Source: Panicum virgatum
Lineage: Eukaryota; Streptophyta; Magnoliopsida; Poales; Poaceae
Direction: 5' to 3'
DNA length: 64,000 bases
Assembly (NCBI RefSeq): GCF_016808335.1
Contig: NC_053144.1
Coordinates: 124,001-188,000, forward strand
Shown: piece after piece, positions 33,880-45,083 of the stretch
Position numbering within the stretch: position 1 is the first letter of the stretch
How the letters are laid out: each line of letters opens with the position of its first letter
The notes under the pieces: model-generated
What the model was told of the DNA's origin: nothing
The model's input: only the letters and a program-made list of their open reading frames with translations
Databases searched by the model: none
Position numbers and translations under genes: made by a program

Positions 33880-34560
33880 AGGGATGGATTTGATGTTTCC
33901 TTACCAACACAATATGAAAATTGACCTAATGCTTCAACAAAAGGCATCGACTCAATATCCCCTGCATCAAGAATGCCACTGTCGTTATGCGGTGAAAAGA
34001 TTTTGTCCCCTGCACCGGCATACTTACACAACTATGGGAACAGATAAACAAACATAAACTATGCTAGGTATTTGAATTAAGCAATAATAGAATCATTATG
34101 TTCACCTATAATGCCGCCAAGTCCAATGACACAAACATCAGGATTCAGGAGGTCCTTCTTTGCCATCGACCAGATTCATGGCAACACGTTCAATACAATC
34201 TTGTATTTCTTTGCCTGGATGAGAGGGAAGTGGAGTGCACACCAGTGGCGGACCCAGAACTTTTTTAGAGCCTGGGCCAAACATAGCTAATAATAAGTTG
34301 ATATGGTGCTGTTCTTTGCTACCTTAGGTTGTTCTGGTGATATAGCTTTATGTTACACACAAGATCATATACTGGACGTAAGCTTAGACGTACACAACAG
34401 TAGAATTATCATGTATGGGCTTCTCCACATTGCTTGGCCATGCAATTTGTGCTGCGCATCTAAGCACCACTCAGCAGGGAGCCCGGGCACGTGCCCAGGG
34501 TGGCCGGGCCCTGGGACCGCCCATGGTGCACACCTCGGATTCTCGAAAATTGAAGAAGCC
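33880..34560 (-). pseudogene. CTP synthase gene fragment, broken
   Basis: On the minus strand, one exon (about 33930-33992) reads GDIESMPFVEALGQFSYCVG between an acceptor (tgcag) and a donor (gtaagg). An upstream exon (about 34109-34210) reads KEIQDCIERVAMNLVDGKEG and, after a shift, DVCVIGLGGIIG, ending at a gtgaac donor. These are adjacent parts of the synthetase domain of CTP synthase, the final enzyme of CTP synthesis. A 7-bp insertion (gaatcct) between GPP and DVCVI breaks the frame. A hAT MITE lies just upstream at 34243-34525. Only this piece of a roughly 560-residue enzyme is present, so it is a captured or decayed fragment. Confidence 0.8.
34243..34525. mobile_element. hAT-type MITE, 283 bp
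   Basis: Inverted termini cagtggcggacccag and ctgggaccgcccatg are imperfect reverse complements (CAG...CTG style). An 8-bp target duplication gtgcacac flanks it exactly (34235-34242, 34526-34533). It has no coding capacity and has inserted into the CTP synthase fragment. Confidence 0.88.
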
Positions 34561-35861
34561 ATACTGACTGCTCTCCCAATTGCAGATTTTTTTTAAAAAA
34601 AGATCAACAATCTAAATATTCTGTTACGTCAATCAAAAGTAGGCAAGACTTAAGAGCAATGGTTAATATGCATGTTAACTTACAAGATTTGGGATAAGCA
34701 ATGGTTAATCTGCACAGGGACAGCATAAGGAATAATATAGCATATTTCAGGTGTAGGACCCTTGGTCATGACAATAAATACACGACAAGTAGTCAAAGTA
34801 AGGAAGGGAATCTCCTACAGCACTAATGCAGGGTGACGCAATTCAGACCCAGATTGCTCACCAAAACTAATGCAGCTTGGACATTGCTTATTACCACGTC
34901 CAAGTTGCATCCTTGATGTGATCCATAACTATCTTGTGCTTCCTAGCATATTCTGATTCAGAAGAAAAAGGAATTAATATTTCTAATATTTAAGAAACAA
35001 CAGTCATAACATCAGTAATACAGAATGCCTTAGCGGATATCAGAATTTCACAAACTGATATGGTTTGTGAGGAATAGAGAGGAGCAATATTCAAATGTTA
35101 CTGCAGTATCGTTAAACAGGCCCCATTATCATGTTCAAAGGAGCAATTTTGAAACATAAAGAAGTGATTTGCACAATAAAAACTCCAGAATTATTTTTCA
35201 TAGCCTACTAAATAGCAAATTACTTCTCAAAGCATTCATATCAATGGCCTGGGTCACAGCGATGTGGATGCTCGATCTGCTAAGTCTGCAGGCACATAGC
35301 ACAATCTCAAACATGTATCTGGAGTGAAATATTCATATCTCAATGTAATAAATTAAAAAATGCTAGGATCTTCAGTCTTCACTAACATACCACTTCCTCC
35401 TCTCTGATAGTCTATGATCTGCAGACAAGATGAGAAAAAGATTATGAATTAGTTAATCATTTCAACAGAAATATGATTAGGCATCGAGGTATTTAGAAAA
35501 CAAACAATTGGCATCAGAGGATTAAATAATAAAGGCCCACGAAAATCAGGATGTCTGAATCGTAGATCTTCATGTGCACCGCCTCACCTGTTGATCACCA
35601 ATTACAGGTCTCCAATTGATCTACGATTGGGAAAATCTGAGATTGGGGATTGGTTAAGGATCTGTCTCGACGTCAAATGTTTGATATCTCGTTATCCATC
35701 AATACTTAGATGTTCAATTTCCATCTACCAGATGTCGATGACAGTACAAAGAAGGTAGTTACTCAAGCTTCTCACTGAAGTAAATACAACCCTGTTCAAT
35801 ATATTTGAATCTCTAAACAGCAATTGTTTCTGATCAAGTTATTTAAACTCCACCTACTTAG
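34561..35861. other. Non-coding spacer or intron 5' of the ABCG exons
   Basis: AT-rich. A short minus-strand frame near 34880-34960 (EYARKHKIVMDHIKDATW) follows an acceptor-like site and may be another captured exon, not identified. The last bases (cacctacttag) form the acceptor for the first ABCG exon. No upstream ABCG exons occur here. Confidence 0.4.
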
Positions 35862-38842
35862 ATGTTTGTGGAGGAAGTGATGGCCCTTGTAGAGCTTGAT
35901 GTGTTGAGCAATGCACTGGTGGGTCTCCCTGGAGTTAGTGGGTTATCAACTGAACAAAGAAAAAGGCTGACAATTGCCGTGGAGCTGGTAGCGAACCCTT
36001 CAATCATTTTCATGGACGAGCCAACTTCGGGTCTTGACGCTAGAGCTGCAGCAATTGTCATGCGTACAGTGAGAAATACAGTTAATACTGGGCGTACTGT
36101 GGTTTGCACAATTCATCAGCCCAGCATTGATATATTTGAGTCTTTCGATGAGGTTCTCTGCTCTCTCCAGTTTCTGCCCTACCTCTACCTCAAAACTATG
36201 TGCGCGCATGCATGTTTTAATTTTTATAAATGTGATATCCTCACAACTGGTTTCTTTTCCAGCTTCTGCTTTTGAAACGGGGAGGGCAGGTTATTTATGC
36301 TGGTGAACTTGGTCGCCACTCTCACAAACTAGTCGAATATTTTGAGGTCAGTTCTCTTTTCTTATATATATGTTTCAATTTGGGGATGACAAAGTTTTAG
36401 TTGTTTCTCAAATTGATTCCATAACTCTAACAAATATGACAAGTGTCTTTAGGAAAAAAAAGACCAAATAAGGCTTTAACTCAATGCAGGTGTACCAAGA
36501 GTGGGCATTTTAACTTGTGCGGATCTCATTTTTCTGCAGGTGATTCCAGGCGTTCCAAAGATCACAGAAGGATATAATCCTGCGACGTGGGTGCTGGAAG
36601 TTAGCTCTCCTCTATCTGAGGCTCGCCTGAACATGAATTTTGCTGAAATTTATTCTAACTCTGTGCTTTATAGGTAACTAGCCTTACTTTTTCAACAAGG
36701 CCGTTTTTTATCACTGATTTGTTCTAACAATCCTTGAAAGCGGAGAGTGAAAAATGGCCGCTGCTGTCATCACTCCCCACATTCATATTATTGTCTATTT
36801 TCTTTGGGAGGATGGTTTTTACAATGCTTGTCCATTGAGGAATTGAAAATATTTTTATTGCAATATTTTGACTCTCCAGTCTCCACACCTGCTTAATGTT
36901 ATTGGAAGAGATTAAGTGGTCATAGATAGCATGCATTTAATTGGGATGTATTAAATGATGATTCCTTGGTTTGTGCTATGAGTGGGCTTGGACAAAAATA
37001 ATGTGGAATGAAGTTGTTATAGTTTTATATCGTTGGCACATATTTATCCTTTCATAACTATGATCAGGAAAAACCAAGAGCTGATCAAGGAGTTGAGAAC
37101 ACCCCCACCAGACTACCAGGATCTGTCATTTCCTACAAAATATTCGCAGAATTTCTACGGCCAATGTCTTGCAAACTTTTGGAAGCAATACCGTTCTTAC
37201 TGGAAGAATCCATCCTACAATGCCATGCGCTATCTGATGACACTGCTCTTTGGCCTTGTATTTGGTACAGTATTTTGGCAAAAAGGAAAGAACATGTATG
37301 ACCCTTCTTCGATACTGTAGTTGAAACTAAAATTGTTGGAATAATTCTACATTAGCTTCTATGGTGGCACTAAAGCTTCAGATTTTTTTTTATGTATGAC
37401 GTGCACAGAGATTCACAACAAGATTTGTACAACCTACTTGGAGCCACCTATGCTGCTACCTTCTTTTTTGGGGCTTCCAATTGCATGACGGTTCAACCTG
37501 TTGTGTCAATTGAGCGAGCAGTTTTCTATCGTGAAAAGGCAGCGGGGATGTACTCTCCATTATCCTATGCGTTTGCTCAGGTAACCTTTAACCTTCTTGG
37601 TATTAGGAGTCATCTTGAGTGAAATATAATATTTGTGGATGCATGACTTGTACTTCCTTCCAAACTATAGGTTATTTTGGCTTTTCTAAATACATAATTT
37701 GTACTATGTATCTAGACATAATATATATCTAGGTGCATAGATAATCTATGTATCTAGTAAAGCTGAAACGACCTATAATTTGGAATGTAGGGAGTAGCAA
37801 ATAAATGTTTTAGCTCAAGTTTCTGAGTAGAGGACAAATTTGGGTGGCTGGTGGCTGCTAGAGCAGATGAAAGCATTAATACCCAAACCAGCATATTGCT
37901 GGTCCATGTATAACTTGTTTAAGATGTTTACTCAGTTTTCTTAGACTAGTATAAAATTACATTCAAATGTGGCCAACAATAATTAAAGAAGAAGGCACGA
38001 CTATAAAATCCAGTAATGGACAACAGGGTATACTTGATAAATGAAAAATAATTTAAGTGACTTAAATGGAGTGCAAGTTAAAGTTCGGTTTACTGAAATA
38101 GCCCCTTCTAGCTCATTCTGGCATAACATAGATCGTACAACAATGTGAACATGAGCGTCTTCTCTGTCGGTTGTCCCTAGATCCATCAATTTACGAGATT
38201 ATGCACATTTGACGTTGGCAGGCATGTGTGGAGGTCATCTACAACATCATACAGGGGATTCTGTACACGGTCCTCATATACTCGATGATTGGATATGATT
38301 GGAAAGCTGATAAATTCTTCTACTTCCTGTTCTTCATCACTGCGAGCTTCAACTACTTCACTTTGTTTGGTATGATGTTGGTAGCATGTACTCCGTCTGC
38401 ATTGCTGGCAAACATTCTCATCACATTTGCCCTACCCCTCTGGAACCTCTTTGCTGGATTCCTCATCGTCAGACCGGTGAGCAAGCGACTCAATCAGATC
38501 TCCTAGTCTAAGATGTGTGCGTTTGGGTTCCGAGTTGACTGACCTTATGACCTATGCCATTAATTGTTGCAGGCAATACCAATTTGGTGGAGGTGGTACT
38601 ACTGGGCCAACCCAGTCTCCTGGACCATCTATGGTGCCGTGGCGTCTCAGTTTGGTGAGAATGGCGGTTTGCTCTCAGTTCCTGGAGGGAGCCCCGTGAT
38701 GGTGAAGGAGTTCTTGAAGGATAATCTCGGGATCCGGCATGACTTCCTTGGCTATGTCGTGCTCGTCCATTTCGCCTACATCATTGCGTTCTTCTTTGTA
38801 TTTGGTTATTCCATCAAGTTCTTCAATTTCCAAAAACGCTAG
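35862..38842 (+). CDS. 3' half of a PDR-type ABCG transporter (5' exons absent)
   Basis: Exons 35862-36152, 36263-36346, 36540-36673, 37068-37295, 37409-37580, 38222-38476 and 38573-38842 join in phase into 477 residues without a stop. The first encodes the end of the second nucleotide-binding domain: ABC signature [12 protein letters not shown] (residues 25-36), Walker [13 protein letters not shown] and H-loop TIHQPS. Then come [16 protein letters not shown] and the second transmembrane domain ([61 protein letters not shown]), ending NFQKR. Full-size PDR pumps have about 1400 residues with two NBD-TMD modules; here NBD1, TMD1 and the Walker A of NBD2 are missing and not found elsewhere in the window. 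It cannot hydrolyse ATP as is. The remaining sequence is well preserved, so truncation is recent or the 5' half lies elsewhere. The initial ATG is an internal methionine of the family. Confidence 0.85.
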
Positions 38843-38997
38843 CTCCACAGGCAGTAGAGATCATTTGAATATGTTCTCTTAATCGCTTGTGAAGCCAATG
38901 CAATCGAAAGCTTAGTATCCAATCCATAGTCGAAAGCTGTTTAGGATTTGAAGTGTGTGTGTGTGTGTGTGTGTGTTGCAATATGTATTATTTGTTA
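38843..38997 (+). other. 3' UTR of ABCG fragment with (GT)n microsatellite
   Basis: A (GT)n run of about 12 units lies at 38953-38976. Just after it, at about 38998, homology to 781 onwards begins. Confidence 0.6.
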
Positions 38998-39532
38998 GAC
39001 TAGTCTTGGATTGATGACGTGCACCCAAGTTTACAAGGTGAGAGGGGCACCTTGTCATTGGCTTAGCTTTTGGGGTGTGGAAAAAAGATTGGGTATTCAA
39101 ATTTATTTAATGATGAACATGGCGTGTTTTGAACATGAGTGTTCTTCGCATCATGAACTTCAATTGTGACCTGAGGAACTCTGAACCAATTTTCAAAAAG
39201 AAAAGAAAAATCAGTATCGAAAAGAAAAAAAACGAGAGAAAAGGGGGAGCTTTGATGGAAGCCGGCAGGGCAGCGCAGCGCAGCGCGCGGGTTGTACCTG
39301 CTCTGCCTGCCTGGGGAGTGGGGAGGCGACCGCTGACCCAGCCAGCTAACCAACCACTGCTCCGCTGCCCTGGTCGTCTACCTCCCTTTCCTCTCCTCGC
39401 TCCCTCGATCCAGTTCCCCTCTCTTTCACTCGTTAGGAAAGGAAATAGCCGGATCGATCCGCTGCTGCTGCTGCTGCTGCTGCTAAAGGGCAAAGGGAAG
39501 AACAGCAATTGCTTAATTGGAGTCGGTAACAT
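38998..39532 (+). promoter_or_regulatory. Promoter and 5' leader of the TBC gene
   Basis: Parallel to 781-1304 with scattered substitutions and indels. Contains an AG-rich stretch (39190-39250), a GC-rich leader and a (CTG)n microsatellite at 39462-39483 that is much shorter in the other copy. I see no confident TATA box. Confidence 0.5.
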
Positions 39533-42500
39533 ATGATGAGATGGGGGAACAGTGGGCAGGCCGCGGATTCCTTCTACCAGGTCCGCCCGGATTGCAGCCA
39601 AAACGTCCCCAGCACCAAGTTCAAGATCAAGGTGAGCTTATGCTTCTTGTTTCCTCCCCGTCCCCGATTGGTTCGAGATCCAAGCCCCAGCTGCGTTGGT
39701 TTCAGGCCGGCAAGACATTGAGCGTGCGGAAATGGCACGCTGCGTTTACGCGTGAAGGCTGCTTGGACATCGCTTCTGTTCTAAGCCGCATACAGAGAGG
39801 GGTATGGTTCAGTACGCTCCGTTCCTTGCTCACACCAATTCATCTGGACCTCAATCGTCTCTCCACCTGCCCTCTGTATTTGTATCTGTTTACTAGGGTG
39901 TCCACCCTGCCATCAGGGGGGAGGTTTGGGAGTTCTTGCTTGGCTGCTATGATCCTGGGAGCACCTTCGATGAGCGGGACCAGATTAGGCACAGGAGAAG
40001 GTGACCACACACTCCCCCTCCCTCTAACTGTAAACTACTTCCCTTTTTGAGGTTTCCTGCGGTATTTCCCCCAACCGATGAACTAAATGCTGCGGTAAAT
40101 TAAAAATTATCACAGGATGCAGTATGCTAGATGGAAGGAAGAGTGCCGAGAGATGGATTCTCACGTTAGCAGTGGTAAAATTATCACTGCCCCAATCATC
40201 ACTGAGGATGGATTCCCTATCAATGATCCATTGGTTTTACTCGAGGCTACGCAAGGTACTTCCAGCAGCAGCAGCAGCAGCAGCACCACCAGAGTTGAGG
40301 TCAGCGACTCCACGAACCGTGTCACTGATAGGCAAATCGTTGACTGGAAGCTTACGCTGCATCAGATCGGTAAGGCCTAACCAGCTATTCTTTTGTTACT
40401 ATTGCCTGCCATTATTCCATTGTTTTCTTCTTTCCTAAGGAAGCTGCATGATAGGCCTTGATGTTCTACGCACTGACCGCTCCATGGTATTTTATGAGAA
40501 CAAAGAAAATCTTCAAAAGTTGTGGGATATTCTAGCTGTATATGCATGGATTGACAAAGAAGTCGGTTATTGCCAAGGTGGGTACCTCACACTTGCACCA
40601 TATCATTTTTTTTCTTTCCTGGAAGGTATCTTACATAGGTCTTTTTTCCCCCATTCCTCATCATGATAGGAATGAGTGATTTATGTTCGCCCATGATAGT
40701 ACTGCTGAACGATGAAGCAGATGCATTTTGGTGCTTTGAGAGGTTGATGCGTAGGCTGGTATACACTGCTTCTCCATCAGTTTTTTCTGGGTGACATGAT
40801 TCTTCCATCTTTTTAATCTCCATCTGTTTGAAATTTTCAAAGAGAGGGAATTTCAGATGCACACAGCAGTCTGTTGGAGTGGAAAACCAGCTTCAGCATC
40901 TTGCTTCTATCATTCAGGTGCTCGACCCGAAGTTACATGACCACCTAGGTATGGAACGAGACTTGTAGAGCTGTTAGACGTTCAACCTGTGTCACCATTT
41001 GCTGGTTTTACATTATGCAATTTGTTCTTGTTAAATCCTGAACACAGAAACACTTGGTGGGGGTGACTATCTCTTTGCATTTCGCATGTTCATGGTATTG
41101 TTCCGGCGAGAACTATCGTTTGGGGACTCCTTGTACCTTTGGGAGGTAAATGCTACATCTTGACATGTGGTTTTAAATCGAAAACATTCAATTGATCTAC
41201 CCATATGAGGTCCAATATTTGAACTAGGGCCATTGGACTTTGTTGTAGGCCTCAGATTGTCAAGGAATAGGAAATTCTTGTTGTAGTATTTTGTTCTGTT
41301 ATTTACTTCTTTTTCTCTTCTACAATTTCAGAAAAATGCTCAAATATATTGAAAACAAGTTTTTGTCACTGGTGCGGTGATGGCGTCCAACACGGTGAAT
41401 GGTTCCTTTTAGTTGCACAATGTGTCCAAAATGCATGGTATAAGGTTTTAAAAGGCCTATTTCAAAAATTTATAAGACTATAGCTGCTGGTGGTAATCAG
41501 TCATCTCTCGATTTTGTCTCAAAATATCTTAGAATCTCTTACAGCATGCAACATGTAAGAATGTCAATGCAAGATCGATTAAGAACAGTTCATTGCAACA
41601 TGTATCCACTGGTAGCTATGGTGGTGCGGGTAACCAGTTACCACACAGCTTTTTAACCCTGCATCTAACTAGGGTTTGAAAAACTATCAAGATGGCTACC
41701 ATCAGTAAACAATCATAAACTCAACCTAGTCGGGGATTAGGGACTAGGATACATGGTGGCACTAAAAACATTATTTGATATTTGCTTAAGTTATGAATGC
41801 ACATGGATCCAAGTTGAGGTTGTGGTATCCTACACGCCAGCGCACTATGTCCGAAAAAATGAAGATATATGAAGTTCTGTGTTCAGTCACGTTGATCACT
41901 GGCTTTGTCCTACCAAAACAAAAAGAAGCCAAAACTTTGATAATTGTGAAGAACCGGAGTGCGCAACGTACCCTTTTTTTCAATGAAATCTTAAGAAGTG
42001 TGTTGTGGTTTACCACTGGTAGCTGTTCAGCAACCATAGGAAGTTAGCCAATCGTATTTAGTATGTGACTTGTGAATAAATTGGTTGATAACTCATGATC
42101 ATATTATTTTCGCATTGTATCTGCAGATGATGTGGGCTCTAGAATATGATCCTGACATCTTTACTTATGACGAAACTGGAGTTGCAACTCACAAAATTGA
42201 AGGATCTAAACCAAAGGTAAAATCAATACGTCAGTTTGGCAAGTACGAGAGAGAGAATATGAAGAATGGGGTAAATGATGGTGATGGACCTGTCCCTATT
42301 TCGGTTTTCCTGGTTGCTAGTGTTCTGAAAGAGAACAGTCCAAAGCTTCTGCAAGAAGCTCAAGGGATTGATGACGTTATCAGGGTAAGCTGGATCAAGC
42401 CATCCCTTTCCTGTGTAGGATGACATAAGTAAAAACTCATATGAGCAGGGAACAAATCCTGTGGCAATGTGGTTTACCAGTGGTAACTGTTCAACGCCAT

Positions 42501-44126
42501 AGGAAGTTAGTCAATCGTATTTAGCATGTGACCTGTGAATAAATTGACATGGAATTTGTTCCTTTTTTTACAATGCTTGTGGAGGCGTTGGGATGCATTT
42601 CATGTGTCTATGATTTGTGGGCCCAATTGAGGGTAGGCGTCGGGAGGCGTTAATGAGGAGGCGTCGAGAGGCGTTAGATGTGTCTATGGTGGGTGGGCTC
42701 ATATGTGCCGTAACGCCTCCCAATGCCTCCAAAGTTAAGAGGATTAGAAATTCATGACAATTCCTTTTTCGTAGTTATTTTTTAAATCAAGGGTAAGAGG
42801 GTAAATTCTTAATCATAAAAACAATATTTTTAAACAAGATTACTTTAAATCTTTTGCACAAAACCCCTTCTCCCTTTCTTCTTCTCTCTTCTCTCTTTCT
42901 TTTTTTACTCGGCCCCATATCTTTTCTTTTCTTCTTTCACCTAGCTCCCTTTTCTCCTTCCTTCAATTCCCGTGCTTTCCCGTGAAACAGAAAGGGGCGA
43001 CACCCCAGGCTGCTCACCGGCGGTGAGCTCGCCGGCGACCGGCCCTGATCCACCACCTTCTCCTCGACCTGCTCCACCACTCGGACCCCCAAACCCCTCT
43101 CCTATATGCTTACAGCAGTGGCGCCATGGCAAACAGCGAACGAGAGCTCGGCCAACGGCGGGCGGCCGCGCCAGCACCTTCCTAGCCTAATCCCCTAGGC
43201 CGAGGAGCATCGCCAACACCCTCTCCATGCCCGCAGACCACTTTCCCAGCCCAAACCACACTAGAACAGGGCCCTCCACGGCGGCGGCCATGACACCGAG
43301 GCATGGCGGCCGCGAGGAGCTGTTCCGGCGCAAACAAGGCCGCTCCCAGCAAACCAGCAGCGGCGTAAGCACCACATAGATGCACATCACCCTGAACACA
43401 CGACTCAACCCCCAAGAACAACGGCCCTAATACGGCGCTCACCGACGACTCGAGGTTTCTGCACAATGGCGAGCGGAGCAGGGATGGCGACGGTGCTGCA
43501 GCAGCAGTGGTCAATGGCAGGGGCTAGAATCTCTTCAATTCGGTCAAGGGATGGCTGCTGGTGATGTGTGCGCGAGGGATTTGAGTGGGGCACAACGACG
43601 AATTTTGGCGATGGAGGTGAGCTCTGTGAAATGGAAAGAAATGGGATGGAGGTGAGCTCCGTGTGTTCGCGTCCGTGACCGGGCAGCAGTGCCCTTTTAT
43701 TTGGGTTTGCACAATGATCATACTATCCTTGAAACAATAAAATTAAGAAAAAAAATTATTTTGCGTAGGCGTTGGGAGGCATTAGAAAGTGTCAGGAAGT
43801 ATTTCCAAGCATGGTAAAAGGGCTCTTTTTCCCAGATCTTGAGAACAGAAAAAGCACGTAAAGTTTTGTGTGTGGATTTCATCCCCCATGTAACATTTGC
43901 TTTATTGTTTTTTTTCTTAATTCAGATATTGAACAATGTTAACGGGCATTTGGATGCGAAAAGAACCTGTGCTGTTGCACTGAAGCTTCATAGGAAGTAC
44001 CTCAAAAAGGTGATTGGATGTGGATAAGTTTTCTTGTTCTTTAAGCCTCAGATGTGTGCTGCTAGTTGACTGCTAATCTTATGCAACATTTGTTCTTTTT
44101 GACAGATGCAGGGAAAGAAAACCTAA
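39533..44126 (+). CDS. TBC-domain Rab GTPase-activating protein (TBC1D15/GYP7-like)
   Basis: Eleven exons with GT-AG borders: 39533-39631, 39706-39801, 39897-40000, 40116-40369, 40455-40577, 40670-40758, 40843-40948, 41048-41145, 42127-42384, 43926-44009, 44106-44126. The total of 1332 nt gives 443 residues and a stop, all in phase. The product should stimulate GTP hydrolysis by Rab GTPases in membrane traffic. TBC hallmarks: RGGVHPAIRGEVWEFLLG, arginine finger in IGLDVLR (IxxDxxR), glutamine finger in VGYCQGMSDL (YxQ), DEADAFWCFERLM, and LFRRELSFGDSLYLWEMMWAL. A poly-Ser run of (AGC)n sits in exon 4, inside a spacer between RMQYARWKEE and the catalytic core typical of this plant subfamily. 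The start is the first of two adjacent ATGs. The N-terminus is short and the C-terminus brief (KKMQGKKT). Confidence 0.9.
42005..42545 (+). repeat. About 80-bp direct repeats flanking TBC exon 9
   Basis: 42005-42082 and 42468-42545 are about 85-90% alike: both contain tggtttacca.tggta.ctgtt, cataggaagttag and gtgaataaattg. They lie in introns 8 and 9 and bracket exon 9. Confidence 0.8.
42565..43820. mobile_element. Putative transposon in TBC intron 9, GC-rich interior
   Basis: Imperfect inverted termini (ttttacaatgcttg at the left, caagcatggtaaaag at the right) enclose 1.26 kb. Subterminal direct copies of ggcgttgggaggca-type sequence occur near both ends. The middle (42960-43700) is GC-rich with open frames on both strands and a polypyrimidine edge, as in Pack-MULE-like elements carrying gene pieces, but I recognise no protein. 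Target duplication is not clear. The exon 9 donor and exon 10 acceptor are intact, so it should be spliced out. Confidence 0.5.
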
Positions 44127-44399
44127 GACCGATGGTGAGATACCGATACAGCATATGTGACTTACCACACGGGGTTGTAAAGAGCATGATGTAGAGATTT
44201 TAGAGTACAGTAGTTGTTTTTGTAAAACAGTGTTGACCCCATGATTGTTCTCGGCTTCCATGTATTGAGTGAGTGAAGACTGAATAATGTAATCATCCAC
44301 TGTAATAGGGCTTGGGGTTCAACGATGCAAGTTGAAATGTATTACTCGTCAACACATGAAAATTGTACTACTTCTGAACACACGAAAAATCGTGCATCA

Positions 44400-44660
44400 A
44401 TATTTTCTGTTTTGCTTATATTTCTGGAGGCACTGGAGACCGACTTAGATTATTGCTGTGCAACTGCTTATATTTCCAATATTTTCTGGTTTGCTTATAT
44501 TTCTGGAGACACTGGAGACCGACTTTGGCCCTGTTTCTTTTCGCTTAGCTTATAATCTAAGCGTGGTCAAAAGAAGCGAAGATTTTATCGCTGATTATAA
44601 TCGGAAACAGACCTTTGAATATTGCTGTGCAGCCGCTTATATTTCAGAGACCGACTGAAT
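44400..44660 (+). repeat. Tandem repeats downstream of TBC, one carrying an 87-bp MITE
   Basis: A unit containing gcttatatttctggagRcactggagaccgactt is present twice (about 44400-44460 and 44475-44525), with a partial third copy (44617-44656). At 44527-44613 a small element with termini ggccctgtttc and gaaacagacc and flanking ttt (44524-44526, 44614-44616) interrupts the array. Its arms also carry inverted cttagcttataatc-type sequence. Confidence 0.7.
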
Positions 44661-44700
44661 ATTGCTGTAAAAGGGATGAAAAATAAAAGACATAAATTCT

Positions 44701-44757
44701 GTGGCTGCTGGGATTCGAGCCCAGGTCTCCACGGCCACACCACTAAACTACAGCCAC
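44701..44757 (-). pseudogene. tRNA-His pseudogene with internal deletion
   Basis: On the minus strand it begins GTGGCTGTAGTTTAGTGGTG and ends CCCAGCAGCCAC. The acceptor stem (GTGGCTG/CAGCCAC), T-arm and B-box-like GGGCTCGAATCCC match the plant nuclear tRNA-His(GUG) I remember. It is 57 nt against about 72. The missing bases cover the end of the D-arm and the 5' part of the anticodon arm, at a short gtg-type direct repeat. No functional anticodon loop remains. Confidence 0.72.
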
Positions 44758-45083
44758 TTTGGTGTACGCTATGATGCTTTAAGATTTCATAACAGACCAA
44801 TGCATCGGATGAGTCGGCACATGCCATTCGACATTCGTTGCGTGCTTCGAATCCGGGGCGATTCCAAACTTGAGGGGGGCAGCCGCGCCGTCAGGGGAAG
44901 GGAATGCAAGTGGAAGCCATGCTAGATCAGCTTCAATCAAGCAAGGATCCTTTATTTGCAAGGCAACCACATCCAGACAAGATCCCATCGCTGCTGGTTG
45001 GTCGATCTGCTGCTGGCTAATTCACTGTGCGCGCGTATGCGTAATCAATTCAATTCAATCGACTGGCTGCTAAGCCGGTTGGC

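Noticed and set aside
32390..35850. Helitron carrying the CTP synthase fragment
   Set aside because: I could not find a TC start or a hairpin plus CTRR end with an A/T host site, so the carrier type is left open.
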